From contig OW388289.1 in assembly GCA_936450465.1 (NCBI GenBank), forward strand, positions 76,496,593 through 76,560,592: a DNA stretch of 64,000 nucleotides, given 5' to 3'. The notes beneath the pieces were generated by a model. The model was not told where the DNA came from and made no database searches. It worked only from the letters and a program-made list of their open reading frames with translations. Position numbers and translations under genes: made by a program. This document shows positions 40,008 through 51,628 of the stretch, piece after piece. The stretch comes from Gibbula magus. Lineage: Eukaryota; Mollusca; Gastropoda; Trochida; Trochidae. The stretch's first letter is position 1, and each line of letters starts with the position of its first letter.

Positions 40008-43000
40008 CTATTTGTTCCACCAAATGAACGTATGCACTGAGAGAGGTTCCAACTTTACAGATGCATTGCCGATAGCTGGATCTTCGATAAGAATATCATA
40101 GCTGAAGTTTTCTCTGAAAAGGAATTAATGTACATTAATTATTTTGTACATTTATTTTCCCCTCAATTAATTTTTATGACACAAAATCTTTTTCATTACA
40201 GTAAGAAGATAATGTACAATCTTTTATTGTCCTTTTGTTACCAATAATAATTTGTTTAATTTAACTAATTTAACATTTAAGATCCTGGAAACAAGAGCAT
40301 CATGGTTAGAAAAACTACCCTTTAATTACGCTCCCTTATTCATTAGTTTCAAAGAGAATAAATCAGAAAAGAGCTCACAAGTTGTGTATTACAACTACAG
40401 TAGAATCGTCAGGTGTCTGGAATGCAACAGTTTCGAGGGAGTCCACTTTAAACTGCGACTCAAGGCCTATGCGTTGAGATCCAGGGACAACAAATTTGCT
40501 GAAAAAAAAAAATATATGGTTATGGAACAGTGTTAATTATCTCTTTACGAACTTGGGTTTGCCTATCATTACACTCCTAGGCTTAATCAGATTAATCTTT
40601 TTGTTAACAATTAAGGTTTGATTCCTGTAAATCAATTACTCAAGAATGGTTTGGTACCTATCTCTTCAGTAGGTTAAAGTTTATATTACAGATCTACAAT
40701 ATTCATTCAGTTATGGAACTACTTGTAGAACTCAGCTAAAATAGCCGAGGGCATAGAACATGGTACTATCTGGTACTCATGAATGGTTTGGTAGTACCAA
40801 ATTGGTACCATCACTTCAGTAGGTTATATAACACTCAATTTACATATCTCAAATATTCAAAGTTGTGGTGCAAAGATATGATGAAAGGACTCACAAGGCA
40901 AAGAACATGGGCTGTTTGTAGAACTCACCTGAAATGGCCCAGAGCATAGAACACGGGCTGTTTGTAGAACTCACCTGAAATGGCCCAGAGCATAGAACAC
41001 AGGCTGTTTGTAGAACTAACCTGAAATGGCCCAGGGCATAGAACATGGACTGCTTGTAGAACTCACCTGAAATGGCCCAGAGCATAGAACATGGGCTGTT
41101 TGTAGAACTCACCTGAAATGGCCCAGAGCATAGAACATGGGCTGTTTGTAGAACTCACCTGAAATGGCCCAGAGCATAGAACATGGGCTGTTTGTAGAAC
41201 TCGCCTGAAATGGCTAAGGGCATAGAACATCGGCTGCTTGTAGAACTCACCTGAAATGGCCCAGAGCATAGAACATGGGCTGTTTGTAGAACTAACCTGA
41301 AATGGCCCAGAGCATAGAACATGGGCTGTTTGTAGAACTCATCGAAATGGCCCAGAGCATAGAACATGGGCTGTTTGTAGAACTCACCTGAAATGGCCCA
41401 GGGCATAGAACATCGGCTGCTTGTAGAACTCGCCTGAAATGGCCCAGAGCATAGAACATGGGCTGTTTGTAGAACTCACCTGAAATGGCCCAGAGCATAG
41501 AACATGGGCTGTTTGTAGAACTCACCTGAAATGGCCCAGGGCATAGAACATGGGCTGCTTGTAGAACTCACCTGAAATGGCCCAGGGCATAGAACATGGG
41601 CTGCTTGTAGAACTCACCTGAAATGGCGCAGAGCATAGAACATGGGCTGTTTGTAGAACTCACCTGAAATGGCCCAGGGCATAGAACATGGGCTGCTTGT
41701 AGAACTCACCTGAAATGGCCCAGGGCATAGAACATGGGCTGCTTGTAGAACTCACCTAAAATGGCCCAGAGCATAGAACATGGGCTGTTTGTAGAATTCG
41801 CCTGCTGATGCGTTGACGATGACGGGACTGTCTACAAAGTTCTTGACCCAGTTGGGACCCCCCTCTGTGTCCAGTGCTATGTTCCAGTCTGTCCAGCCAC
41901 TCACCCAGTGGTTCAAATCCTGTACATGTTAACTCTCATTACAAGAAAAATATTTCACAGGTGAACTGTCATTAGAAGCTAAATATACTTAAATTGCTCT
42001 TGTTAATGATAAACTCTTGTTAATAATAAACTTTTGCAACAGGTAAACACTTATAAAGAAAGATAAAATCCTTGTACAGGTAACCTCTAGTTACAGGTAT
42101 ATTATTCTCCTTACAGGTAACCTCTAGTTACAGGTATATTATTCTCCTTACAGGTAACCTCTAGTTACAGGTATATTATTCTCCTTACAGGTAACCTCGA
42201 AGCATACAAGGAGGCAATGACTACAGGTACTATGACTGAAACTTTATGTATTGCACAAGGTTTTGTTCACCTCTTGTAATGCTAAGAAATATTAACATTT
42301 AGTGCAAAGATAGTACAAAATATTAACATCTGTTCATGACTATCTTATTGCAAAAAGACAAAAAGTCTAATCACTGGTCAATACACTTTAAGTAACCACC
42401 TGTATAATAGAATGCACATAGTCCTTGGCCCGCACCCAGCTGCCCAGTTTAACAGGATTCTCTTTGAACATGGAACCCTCACATGCCTCACTAGCCAACA
42501 GGAAGAGGTCGGGGAATAGCTTGTGGGTGTTGGTGAGGGTAACAGGCGGGATGATGAAGTCTTCATACCAGTGGACAGCAACACCGGACACATATTTACT
42601 GGCAGCAGGGTTGGAGAAGACCTGGGGGATGAGGAGTTGCGTGTGAAGGATGCATGGAGGTCAGGGTGGAGTCTGAGAATGCTGTATGTATGTTAAGCTT
42701 AACCCTTTACCTGTTGTTCCCACAGCGTTCTTCACTAGTCTATCTTTAGCCAGTGGATATTATTCCCTTTGTTTCTGGTAGTTCAGAATGATTTGACATT
42801 CACTGATTTAGCAGCTTAAAGGACATGCGATGATGATGTGAAGGAACCATGCAAGTGCTGAATCTCTTCCCTGTACACCTGAAGGATAAGGTAAGAGTTT
42901 GGACTGCATCAGGGTTTCAGTAAGCACATTCAGGACAGTGGACAGGCTCAGGGCCGTCCATCTCTCTACTGATCTCTGGATGTTGGTGTGAGTTTCAGGG

Positions 43001-46000
43001 ACATATGTTCAATTGTGTCCCTCAAATAATAATATGCAGATATTGTTTGAACAGGGTCAAGGTGTGTGTGCTCAGCCACTGTATGGGTATCACTCGGGGA
43101 AACACACGAGGAGGCACTGTCTATCTGTATTAACGCTGGTCACCTGAATGATATCGTGAGCGTAAGACCGCGCCCTCTCCCAGCTGCCGAGCTGCACCTT
43201 CTCCTCCCAGGGGAGCTCCCCGTTACACGCCTCCGTTCCCAGGAGGAACTTCTCAGGAGCTAGGTTGTGGGCAATGTCGAGGGCATTCGCCGGAGTGAGG
43301 GCATCGATATACCAGTGTACAGCCACCCCCGACACATACTTATCTGCTTCTGTGTCGTTCAGTATCTATATTACATGTGGATTGGTATGAACTAGACAGT
43401 CTTGTCAGTTGATTAACTAAAATTCATATGAATGAAGAAGCATTCGCAAAGCGTCTATCAACATTGTTTATGCTTTGGCTAAGATTTGTCACAACATAAT
43501 GGAAGTATAAATTGAACATTTGGTACAGTTTATCAAAGTTTTAACTTCAACAGTTGATGCAGAAAATCCTTTCAATTGAATGTTTGAAAAACCTTTTTCG
43601 CCGATGTTTGGTAATTTTATCTGGATGTGATTTTCCGCATAAAAACATGGTTTTACATTAAAATAATTGAATCATGCTTGCTTTGATTTAAATTGAAAAG
43701 AAGAAAATTTGTGTTTGTGTTCATTTAACCGTTCAATTGGGTAATAATATTCAGAGATGAAATGGACATGAACATTTTTATAGAAGACATTTATTCTTAA
43801 GTTTTGAAGTAAGTCCCCTGCATTATTATTCATATTAAGAAGATATTTCATTTTGACACCTACCGTCTTCACCCAGAGAGGCAGCATGAGACGTGTATCG
43901 TCCAGGATCATCAGTTTGATGTGAGCGTACCCGTTCTGGTGTAGCGCGGGCCCCAGGTCCTTTATGATGAAGTCTCGCTGCTGCTCGGAGGTCCACCCCA
44001 TACACTGGAAGAGGAAGTGGCTCAGTTCTCCGTCAGTGGGTTCGTTCTGAGCCGTCAGTCCCCACAGCTTGATGTTATGCTTCTCGTACTCTTGCAGGAA
44101 TCTGGAGAATAGACAAGTCATCTTTTATAGGATTGGCATTGGGAATTGGCGCTTACAGAAAAGGTAAAAATAAAGCTTATGCATGTTCATGCTCCTGAAG
44201 AAATTCATCCTCCATGAGTGTATATTTATCCGCAAGATTACACAATATCCCCTGATTGTGAAAGACACATTTGACTCATGAGAATTAGTGCCTGGTTACG
44301 CATCACTATTTGTAGAATTATATTGTCAGCTAATGAAATGTGATTTGAAAGTTGATGATTGCTCACCGGTCTTCTCATCTGGAAACTGCTGATATTGCTC
44401 GATTTGAAGTGATTTCACTGATTGGTTATGTTAGTCAAATAGTCTTACCTACATATATATTCAGAGGGTTTGGAGTTGTCTGGGGGATAAAAATACCCTA
44501 ATACAGCAGGATGGAATTTTTTTTATCAAGATGCTTTAAGATGGGAATTGACATTTTTAATCAAAGATGAAAGACTGTAAAACCAGGGTGAAACCCTAAA
44601 AGGGATAATTAACCTAGGGTCACCTCAACTTACATTAAAATCTGGACAAAACGGTCTTCTCATACCATATATTGAGTGATAGGAATAGACAAATTAGCTT
44701 GTGCTTTTTTCCCATTCCTATCAGACAATTGTATTATGGAGAACTCTTAAGGATCAAATACTGCTTATAAGAACTTACCTGACAAAGTATTTGGCCCAAG
44801 CCTTATGATATGGTCCTCCAGCTTCCCCCTTCAATGACCCCTTCCCTGTCATGTTGTTGTCTGTCTTCATCCATGCAGGCGCGCTCCATGGACTGCCGAA
44901 TATGGAGATGTTACGCTTACTCATTGACATAGCCTTCTGGATCACAGGTATCTGCAAGTGAAAGGTGGTAGAAAATGTGAAAATTTGCTCTAGAGTAAAA
45001 ACAATGAAACGGGAGGTATTGAGTATGCTTTAGGATTGACAATCTCATTTTTCAAAAACAAATTCGACAGCATAAAGTAAATGTCATATTGGTGCAACAC
45101 ATCTGAAAGTTCACATAGAGTTCAGTAGAGTGTCTGCCTAGTGTCCATAAGTTAGTGTCCGTATGGTGTCCATCAGTTAGTGTCTGCATGGTGTCCGTAA
45201 GTTAGGGGGTTGAATTGTGGACACATCATTCAAAACCCTGACAAAGATCTAGTTGTTGAATTCTTGTATGGTGATCATTTATAACCAACTTTCCAAGCAA
45301 GTCATAACAAGTCTCCATCACTGGCTAATTTAAGCCTTGCTGCATTTTGTAAACTTTTCAATGCTAATGTACAGTAGTACTAAGCACAATTAAGTTCAGG
45401 TGTAGCACGATGCATGTATCATAGCAACAAGTCGGAAGAAAAACAAACTTTAGAAGCAATTTGAAGAAAGGTACACACAAAATTTGCTTACTTTATACTC
45501 AAGATCATCCTTAGCCAGAGCAAACTTTGAGAGACTGAGATCACCAGGGTTATCATCGTAGGAGTAGGGTCGGGTGGAGAAGTCACAGCTCCCCATGGGG
45601 ATACGTCCAACTGTGTACTCAATACCTAGAACATCATCTCGCTTTTTTAATATCTATCAATGTCCTGCTGTTCATCTATGACAACAGTGCCATTCCAAAG
45701 ACCAATCTCAGCATAACAATCAATCAACTATAATAACTGTGGATACAGCCACACGGCCACTTTATTCACTGATGAAATTTTCTTTTTATCAACAGAAAAG
45801 CATTTTATGGTTGGTATTCACTAACCACAAGGGAAAGCGCATGGGCAAAAATTATTCACTATACCCCTTTTTAGGAGGTACTTATGAAGTAAATAAATTT
45901 TGTCATCCAGGTTCGAGCATGTTGATAAAAAGACAGAATGTTGTGTGTCCCCTTGTTGTAACACTGAGGTCAAGGAACAGATACTACATCAGTGTACACT

Positions 46001-49000
46001 GCTTACGATTACTTATTCACTGGGTCGGGCTAGAAAAAGACAGTTATCATCCAATGGGATAGGTCGCTTATAACAGGGGATGTAGTTCAAGAGTGTTTGC
46101 TAATCACCCAGAAGGCCAGGGTTTGATTCGCAATCGCGTCATACCAAAAGATGTTAAATGATGGGAGGTGTTCATGCTTGGCGCTCAACATTATAAGGAT
46201 AGAAGAACTCTTGAAGTGGCTTCCAGGTGCCAAGAGCACATAAAGAATTTCAGAATGTACACAAAAATGAGGACACTACAGAGCTATTATTAGGTTGACT
46301 AGCGGTATGTACCGGTACCAACCTGAAGGAGAATAGTAGGAAGATAGAAGTTTGTTCTGTGCACCTGTCGGCAACTTCATAATGTTGATTCCTGCAGCGT
46401 CTGTAAAAGCTCCTCCAAACCCAATAATACTTTGGAACTTCTTGTCGCGTTTGACTGTGTATTTGTCTGCAATGTATATCATATGTAAACTTCTAAAAGC
46501 AAATGCAATGTGTTGTGGTCAGGGAAATCAACAATTATGTTTCTTGTGGTAAGTGTTATGTATGAACTACTAAAACCTTTATGCTCAATTGATGAGATAA
46601 AACAAAATGGTAATGAAAGATAAGATACCAAAGACAGATTTTTGGTATGACAAATCACACATAAAATCATAAGGCATAATATTTAATACTCTCGTGTTAT
46701 ATTTTGAGCAGGGAACAAATTATTTATTGTGTGTGAAATTATTTATTTGGTACAATTAATCATTATCCATTTGTTCCATTTCCCGAATTATTCTGATGAT
46801 CTGTCAACTGTTTCTGGGTTTTTATTAGAGGAAATATGGTAATTAAAATATCACTTTCGGTCCTATTTCATTTTTAATTTCCTGTCAATAAGAAATATTA
46901 TTATAACAGATAACATTGCTTGTCCTTGAGGGACATTCAGAAGTGGAATACACGATTTTCTGGATAAAAACATTTCAGAGAACAGATTCTGTAATTCTTC
47001 TCCATCAGTTGAATGAAGGAGAACAATCCACTAGAAGGAGGGAGTTAGTTTATATAACAACACTTGGGCAATTTTTAAGCCCTTAGCGGAGACATATACT
47101 CTGAAATGTTGTGAATGTCCACAACAAAGAAGTTGTAAACAAATCCTACTTTTCTAATAACATTTCCTATACTCAATGGCACATATTGAGGAGACATACA
47201 TGAATATGGTCCATGTTCACCGAACTTGAGGGAACGTTTGTCGAGTCTGTATTGTGCAGCAGATGACTTGTACTGAGATATGACTCCCAGAGGCTGGCGT
47301 GTATTTGCTGCGACCGTGTCACACTCATCTTTATTGCACACACAAACAAAGGATCCTTGTTGGTAGTCTCTCTTCGTACATGGAACTGCTGTTACAACTG
47401 CAATAAATTAATAAAAATCTTAATAGATACTGCATGAGGCAAAAAGGTTGCACAAAAAAATAAGGTAGGTGTTTGTGTATTCCTAAGGAACAAACATTTC
47501 ATGTTTTTTAAAGTATTATTAATATTATTTAAATGAAAGTACTTGTGGAAATAGAAGTAAAATCCTTTATTGGCTGTTTATTTTGTAATTTTGAAAAATA
47601 ATTCAATATCTGAGACGAATTCAAAAACTTTATAATTATTAGTTTTTTTAAGTTCTTGTTTCAGACAATTTGTTTAAAATTCCACAGAAAAGATAAGTTT
47701 GAAGAAGAGCAAATCGTGAAATGTTTAGGCCTACTATTATTTTTACATGTTTTATATGAGTTCATTTTGATTCATAGATTTGATTTGATGCAAGAGCAAG
47801 ACATGTGTAACTTCATCTTCCCATTTAAACACACTTGCAGGTTAGTTTTGTCATTGATTGTGATGTAAATTATTGCATGCTTCCAAATATATTATATATT
47901 TCCAATTTGAAAATTACTTACAAAACTTTTATAAAATTGATTGGCAATTTTTAATATTTGGGGGACATAATTAGGGAACCAGTGATTTCGTAGGAGGATC
48001 CAGTTCATGAGGATATTTCGGTGAATTCGTAGGAGGATTATTATACAGGGTTCACTTTAGGCAGGGATTTGGGGATATTTACTCATTGATGTACCAAGAT
48101 ATCCCATAATAAATACTGACAGGGGAGAAAATCCCATTGCAAAAATGTAAAATGATTGTTATTATTTAGAAATATCCCATTACTTTATCGGAAAATCCCA
48201 TTATGTAAGGCAAAGGGGAGATTATTCTCCCTTTGACACTCTGCTCCAGGGTGATCCCTGTTATAATGACGTTACTTAAGTAAATATTAAAATTTTTCGA
48301 TATAATGGGAATATTGTTTGTTAAGTTTATATTACCATGCATTATTTTCTGTTTGCAGTCACTACAATGCTACGAAACTGGGGCTAGCTTCACATTCAAT
48401 GGCGACGAGTAATGCACTGTGTTATGTATCAAGGACGCTATATTGTAATATACGTCCTTGTATGAATGAAGCATTCCTATTCATTTTCATTATAATCTTA
48501 TTCATTGATCCATGTTCGCTTTGTCTTTGTTTTATAAGGTTTGTGTATAAATATACGAAGATACTTCATTTGACCAGTTTGTTTTATTTCTTTTCTTTGT
48601 TTGGTTCTTTTTATATTGAATACAGCATGCATTTATAAATGCATCGTTTTTTATTGAAATTGTTACAGCACTAAAAGACATAATCACACTATGTGTATGA
48701 TTTTCATTTCATCTGTCTGTTTTGACTGTTAAAATGAATAAAGGTCATGCTTACCAGATTACTTTAATTTTTCAAACAACAAACTCAATGTACCGGTATA
48801 TTCAAAATAAACATTGCCGATCATCCAACATAATATAAAAAAAAATCCCCCTACGAATCAACCGTTCAACCCACCCCATAATTATATATCAATAATATAT
48901 ATATATAATATTATATATTTCCAATTTGAAAATTACTTACAAAACTTTTATAAAATTGATTGATGATTTTTAATATTTGGGGGACATAATCATCAATAAT

Positions 49001-49113
49001 ACGAATATATATTACAACATGCACTGCTAAGATCAAATAAGATGGTTACCTGAAAAAGCTATTCCAGTTAAACAAACTGACAGAATATTTATTTTCATTT
49101 TCAAAGGTCTCAT
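40008..49113 (-). CDS. GBA1: Lysosomal glucosylceramidase (GH30, acid beta-glucosidase)
   Basis: Ten coding exons on the minus strand: 49113-49050, 47397-47200, 46466-46323, 45625-45492, 44951-44779, 44101-43864, then 43365-43144 or 42621-42400 (alternative copies), 41919-41756, 40498-40379 and 40113-40008. All junctions are GT-AG and the phases agree; using one copy of the duplicated exon gives 520 residues, against 536 for the human enzyme. The signal peptide is [21 protein letters not shown]. Landmarks are [32 protein letters not shown], the acid/base Glu258 in TAQNEP, the nucleophile Glu in GTEAC (residue 362) or SEAC, GWTDWN, and [13 protein letters not shown]. The enzyme hydrolyses glucosylceramide to glucose and ceramide in lysosomes. 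The 3' part is unusual: a duplicated catalytic exon and a 46-bp array at a splice donor. Orthology is clear from motif order and length. Confidence 0.92.
40907..41797 (-). repeat. 46-bp tandem array of an exon end plus its splice donor (about 19 units)
   Basis: In the gene direction each unit runs from a donor through GTGAGTTCTACAAACAGCCC and ATGTTCTATGCTCTGGGCC to ATTTCAG, where the next GTGAGT begins. The template is the end of the glucosylceramidase exon 41919-41756 ([15 protein letters not shown]). About 19 units follow the authentic copy. Most keep CAG|GTGAGT; some have GTTAGT or GCGAGT. No unit has a stop codon in any of the three forward frames, so 138 bp (three units) reads as a 46-residue repeat. 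A further degenerate unit lies at about 40728-40770. Confidence 0.9.
42076..42190. repeat. Three tandem copies of a ~37-bp intronic repeat
   Basis: AGGTAACCTCTAGTTACAGG followed by TATATTATTCTCCTTAC is repeated three times in the glucosylceramidase intron after exon 42621-42400. Confidence 0.85.
42400..42621 (-). CDS. GBA1: Alternative catalytic exon 7b of glucosylceramidase
   Basis: 222 bp, 74 codons, phase 0 at both ends. It begins [19 protein letters not shown], holds the nucleophile Glu in [10 protein letters not shown] and ends DYVHSIIQ. The acceptor CATCCCCCAG looks good; the donor is CAG|GTGGTT. It has the same length, phases and residue register as 43144-43365 and differs in the substrate-side segment after VHWY. 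In sequence it is closer to the mammalian exon (ASEAC) than the other copy. Confidence 0.88.
43144..43365 (-). CDS. GBA1: Alternative catalytic exon 7a of glucosylceramidase
   Basis: 222 bp, 74 codons, phase 0 at both ends. It begins [19 protein letters not shown], holds the nucleophile Glu in [10 protein letters not shown] and ends SYAHDIIQ. The acceptor is TAATATAG, with a poor pyrimidine tract; the donor is CAG|GTGACC. It lies 522 bp upstream (in gene direction) of the second copy. Including both copies would keep the frame but duplicate part of the TIM barrel, so mutually exclusive use is the reasonable reading. Confidence 0.88.
46078..46142 (+). repeat. Degenerate tRNA-derived SINE-like segment
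   Basis: GATGTAGTTCAAGAGTGTTTG resembles an A box and GGTTTGATTCG a B box at tRNA-like spacing. It lies inside a glucosylceramidase intron. It is too diverged to be a working tRNA. Confidence 0.4.
46940..47150. repeat. Small foldback copy of the dispersed GAAGTTGT repeat
   Basis: TTTTCTGGAT...ACATTTCAGAG on the left is matched by CTCTGAAATGT...AAAGAAGTTGTAAAC on the right, about 100 bp apart. It has the same layout as the large palindrome at 23.07-23.69 kb. Confidence 0.5.
47889..48990. repeat. ~83-bp direct repeats flanking about 1 kb of intron 1
   Basis: An almost identical segment starting ATATTATATATTTCCAATTT occurs at about 47889 and 48907. Between them, ATTCGTAGGAGGAT motifs (near 47990 and 48028) face a complementary CCCCTACGAATC near 48848, which suggests an insertion with its own inverted ends. 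Confidence 0.5.
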
Positions 49114-51626
49114 TCCACAATCACATGACAACAGGTACTCCAAATAAGAGTTACCTCTCATGTAAGTGTCCGTTTGGTGTCGCTTTTGCTATCGAGGGTG
49201 GGAACTGTTACAGACTTTGTTCCCTTTGTATAAGCCTTCCAATTAATAAACTCGTTAATAATATTCTATATACAAACATAATCATCACAAAATGGTATCG
49301 TTTAATTTAAAACGTATAATTGAATGTTAATGATATTAATGTATACAAAAAAATATAGACGATTACCAGTCCCATCTGGCTTGTACCGCTTACAACATTA
49401 AAATATCATAGGAAAAACGTTTAATACGATATAAATACAAATTGTACCTAACAAACTCAAAATAAAACTTTTATTGTTAAGTTCTATTGTATATCTTCGA
49501 AAAATACTTGCATTTTCAATGTTTATACTTGATGCAAGCGATGTTGAATTAGATCACGTGACACTAAGCGGGTTTTCCGAATTTGTTTTGAGAGAACAAG
49601 AAAAAGGAACCAAAATAATGTCAGTATCTATCAAGGTCATCTGTTTGGCACAAGTCTGATGGAATTGGCATTGTTAAGATCATTGAATGATGGAGATTTA
49701 GAGTAAGAAATAACCTTATTTATAATGAAATAAACATATTCTTGGCTTGGCGGGTATCAGTTTCAAGAGTTTGTGTTGAATTTCTACTGAATAAACTATT
49801 TTAGTTATTCTTGTCAATCTTTATTGTATATAAATTTTATTCAGTAGAAATTCATTTTTTTTTTTTTAAATCTATATTGCAAAAAGGTGCTGCAGTAGAA
49901 ACTTTATTTGTCAGTTTCATGATAGCAAATGTTGTCAAACATCTGTTCAGTGTTTTGAAAATAAAGACAATGTGACCACAGGCGCCAGACCCTAAATATA
50001 CACCTATGTATATATATCTTCCTACCTATGTAACATATACAGAAGGTATGACACTGTCCGTCATCTTGAATCCTGGCATAGGACCGGAAATGGTTGAACT
50101 GGTTTTCTCGCTCAAATACGCTTTGTAACATTCGTAGACTGATCCAAATATAGAAAAGTGATGGAAATGCTGCAAGGCTAAAATTAGCCAGGAATGGAGA
50201 CTGGTGCAAGTTACATCTTGCTGGAGTTGAATATTCCTCAGGGAATTGAAAGAAAGAAAAATTTAATGATCATGTATCGACAACCAGGGCAATAATGTTT
50301 GTACGGAAAAAGCATAGGCTAATGTAGAAAGTCAAATTATTTTGTGACTGCATTTCTCATTCTCGCATGAAAGTTTGCCGTTAGTCCTGAGATAAGTCAA
50401 GAAAATTAAACGATCTAGAATGATTTTTATTCATACATATACGTAGAGTGAACTGTCCACATTTGTGGCACTTAGGATTTTGCAAACTTGAATACAGTCA
50501 CAGACTCTGATGGAATCTCTAACTTGCTGCACAGCACAATATGGGTGAACCTTTCTCCACTTCTTTGGTAATCTATGGTACAATAATCTAGACAGACGTC
50601 TATACGCACAGTATTTTTTGAGACCTAGAACAAACAAGATTAGTTTGTATTATATAATCTGGAGTGAGATACTCAGTCCTATCAGTGGGAATGATTTTGG
50701 TAAGGATACATTCGGTTAATAATTCTATCTTTCTGAAATTATTTGAGAACCAGCTACACATAAGTTCCCTATTATCGTGGAAGTCCGGTTCAAGTGACTG
50801 CCAAATCTCACATTTAGCTATTCATAGATTTTACTGTCTTTGAAGAGTGGTTTTGACCATAGATCTATGTAATATTATTTAATATCAATACGTTTTTATA
50901 GCAAACATGGTATAGATAATCGAGAATCAAGATACATTTTGTCCCGTGAAACTGGTTTCTTGAGCGGTAATATACGAATAAAGGGAGTGTAATTTGTATC
51001 CACAGATTTGAATAAACTATCATCATATACATTGTTTACACCCATTTTAGCTATACATAGACAGTAATTATTCAATGTACGGCATAATCCACTACTAATT
51101 GTGAAATTGTAACATTACAGTTTGCCAGTCCCAACGTACTAATCAGTATTTACAACTCTCTCAGAGTTGACATCTGACAGCTCATTCTAATTGTTTCTTG
51201 GTGTTCACCTAAATCTTGATTCACAATAGGTTCATACTTATAAGGACAGATGTTGTTTATGTCTGGTGGTTGAAAATCAACACTGCCATCACTATCATAG
51301 GAAGCAATAATAGTAGTACCAACGTTGAAAATACACTATCGCTTATACCTGATGAAGAGCATCTTTGACGTCATATCACGTGACTGCTGCCAGTCTGATT
51401 AACTCTTGGGGATTTCTGGAAAATGGTGCATACCAAAAACGTTTTTTCAACGTTTCAATTTAAAATGTGCCATTTTAATACATTTTTGGATACACTATGT
51501 CTTAAACAATACTGTTAAACATATTAAAACTAAGTTTTTCTCTAATATATTCCTTTAATTGAAAATGATATATCTATATTGACTGCTCACACGTTTGGCT
51601 GATTTATTCTTATATTTAAGCACTGT
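49114..51626. other. Region between glucosylceramidase and ANKLE1 genes
   Basis: The two genes diverge here, so promoters for both should lie in this stretch, but I can point to no specific element. It contains a perfect 19-bp inverted repeat (49777-49795 and 49836-49854, TGAATTTCTACTGAATAAA), a T run at 49855-49868 and a possible zinc-domain fragment on the minus strand near 50.4-50.6 kb. Confidence 0.4.
50434..50627 (-). pseudogene. Possible fragment of a P2X7-type C-terminal zinc domain
   Basis: Behind a plausible acceptor (TTGTTCTAG), the minus strand reads LKKYCAYRRLSRLLYHRL then WRKVHPYCAVQQVRDSI. The spacing of YR, then R..xPxCAV, then R resembles the later half of the P2X7 intracellular zinc-binding domain that has spread through invertebrate genes. 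The usual ending (YxGF) and the preceding Cys cluster were not found. It may be a decayed copy or one exon of an unrecognised gene. Confidence 0.3.
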
Positions 51627-51628
51627 TT

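Noticed and set aside
40891..41525. Overlapping minus-strand frames with [15 protein letters not shown] repeats as a separate protein
   Set aside because: The unit derives from the glucosylceramidase exon end and no independent start exists. It is treated as an array within the gene; translation remains possible only through alternative donors.
42400..43365. One of the two catalytic exons being a pseudogene or a second GBA gene
   Set aside because: Both are intact, with equal length and phase, and all other exons occur only once, so an alternative exon fits better.
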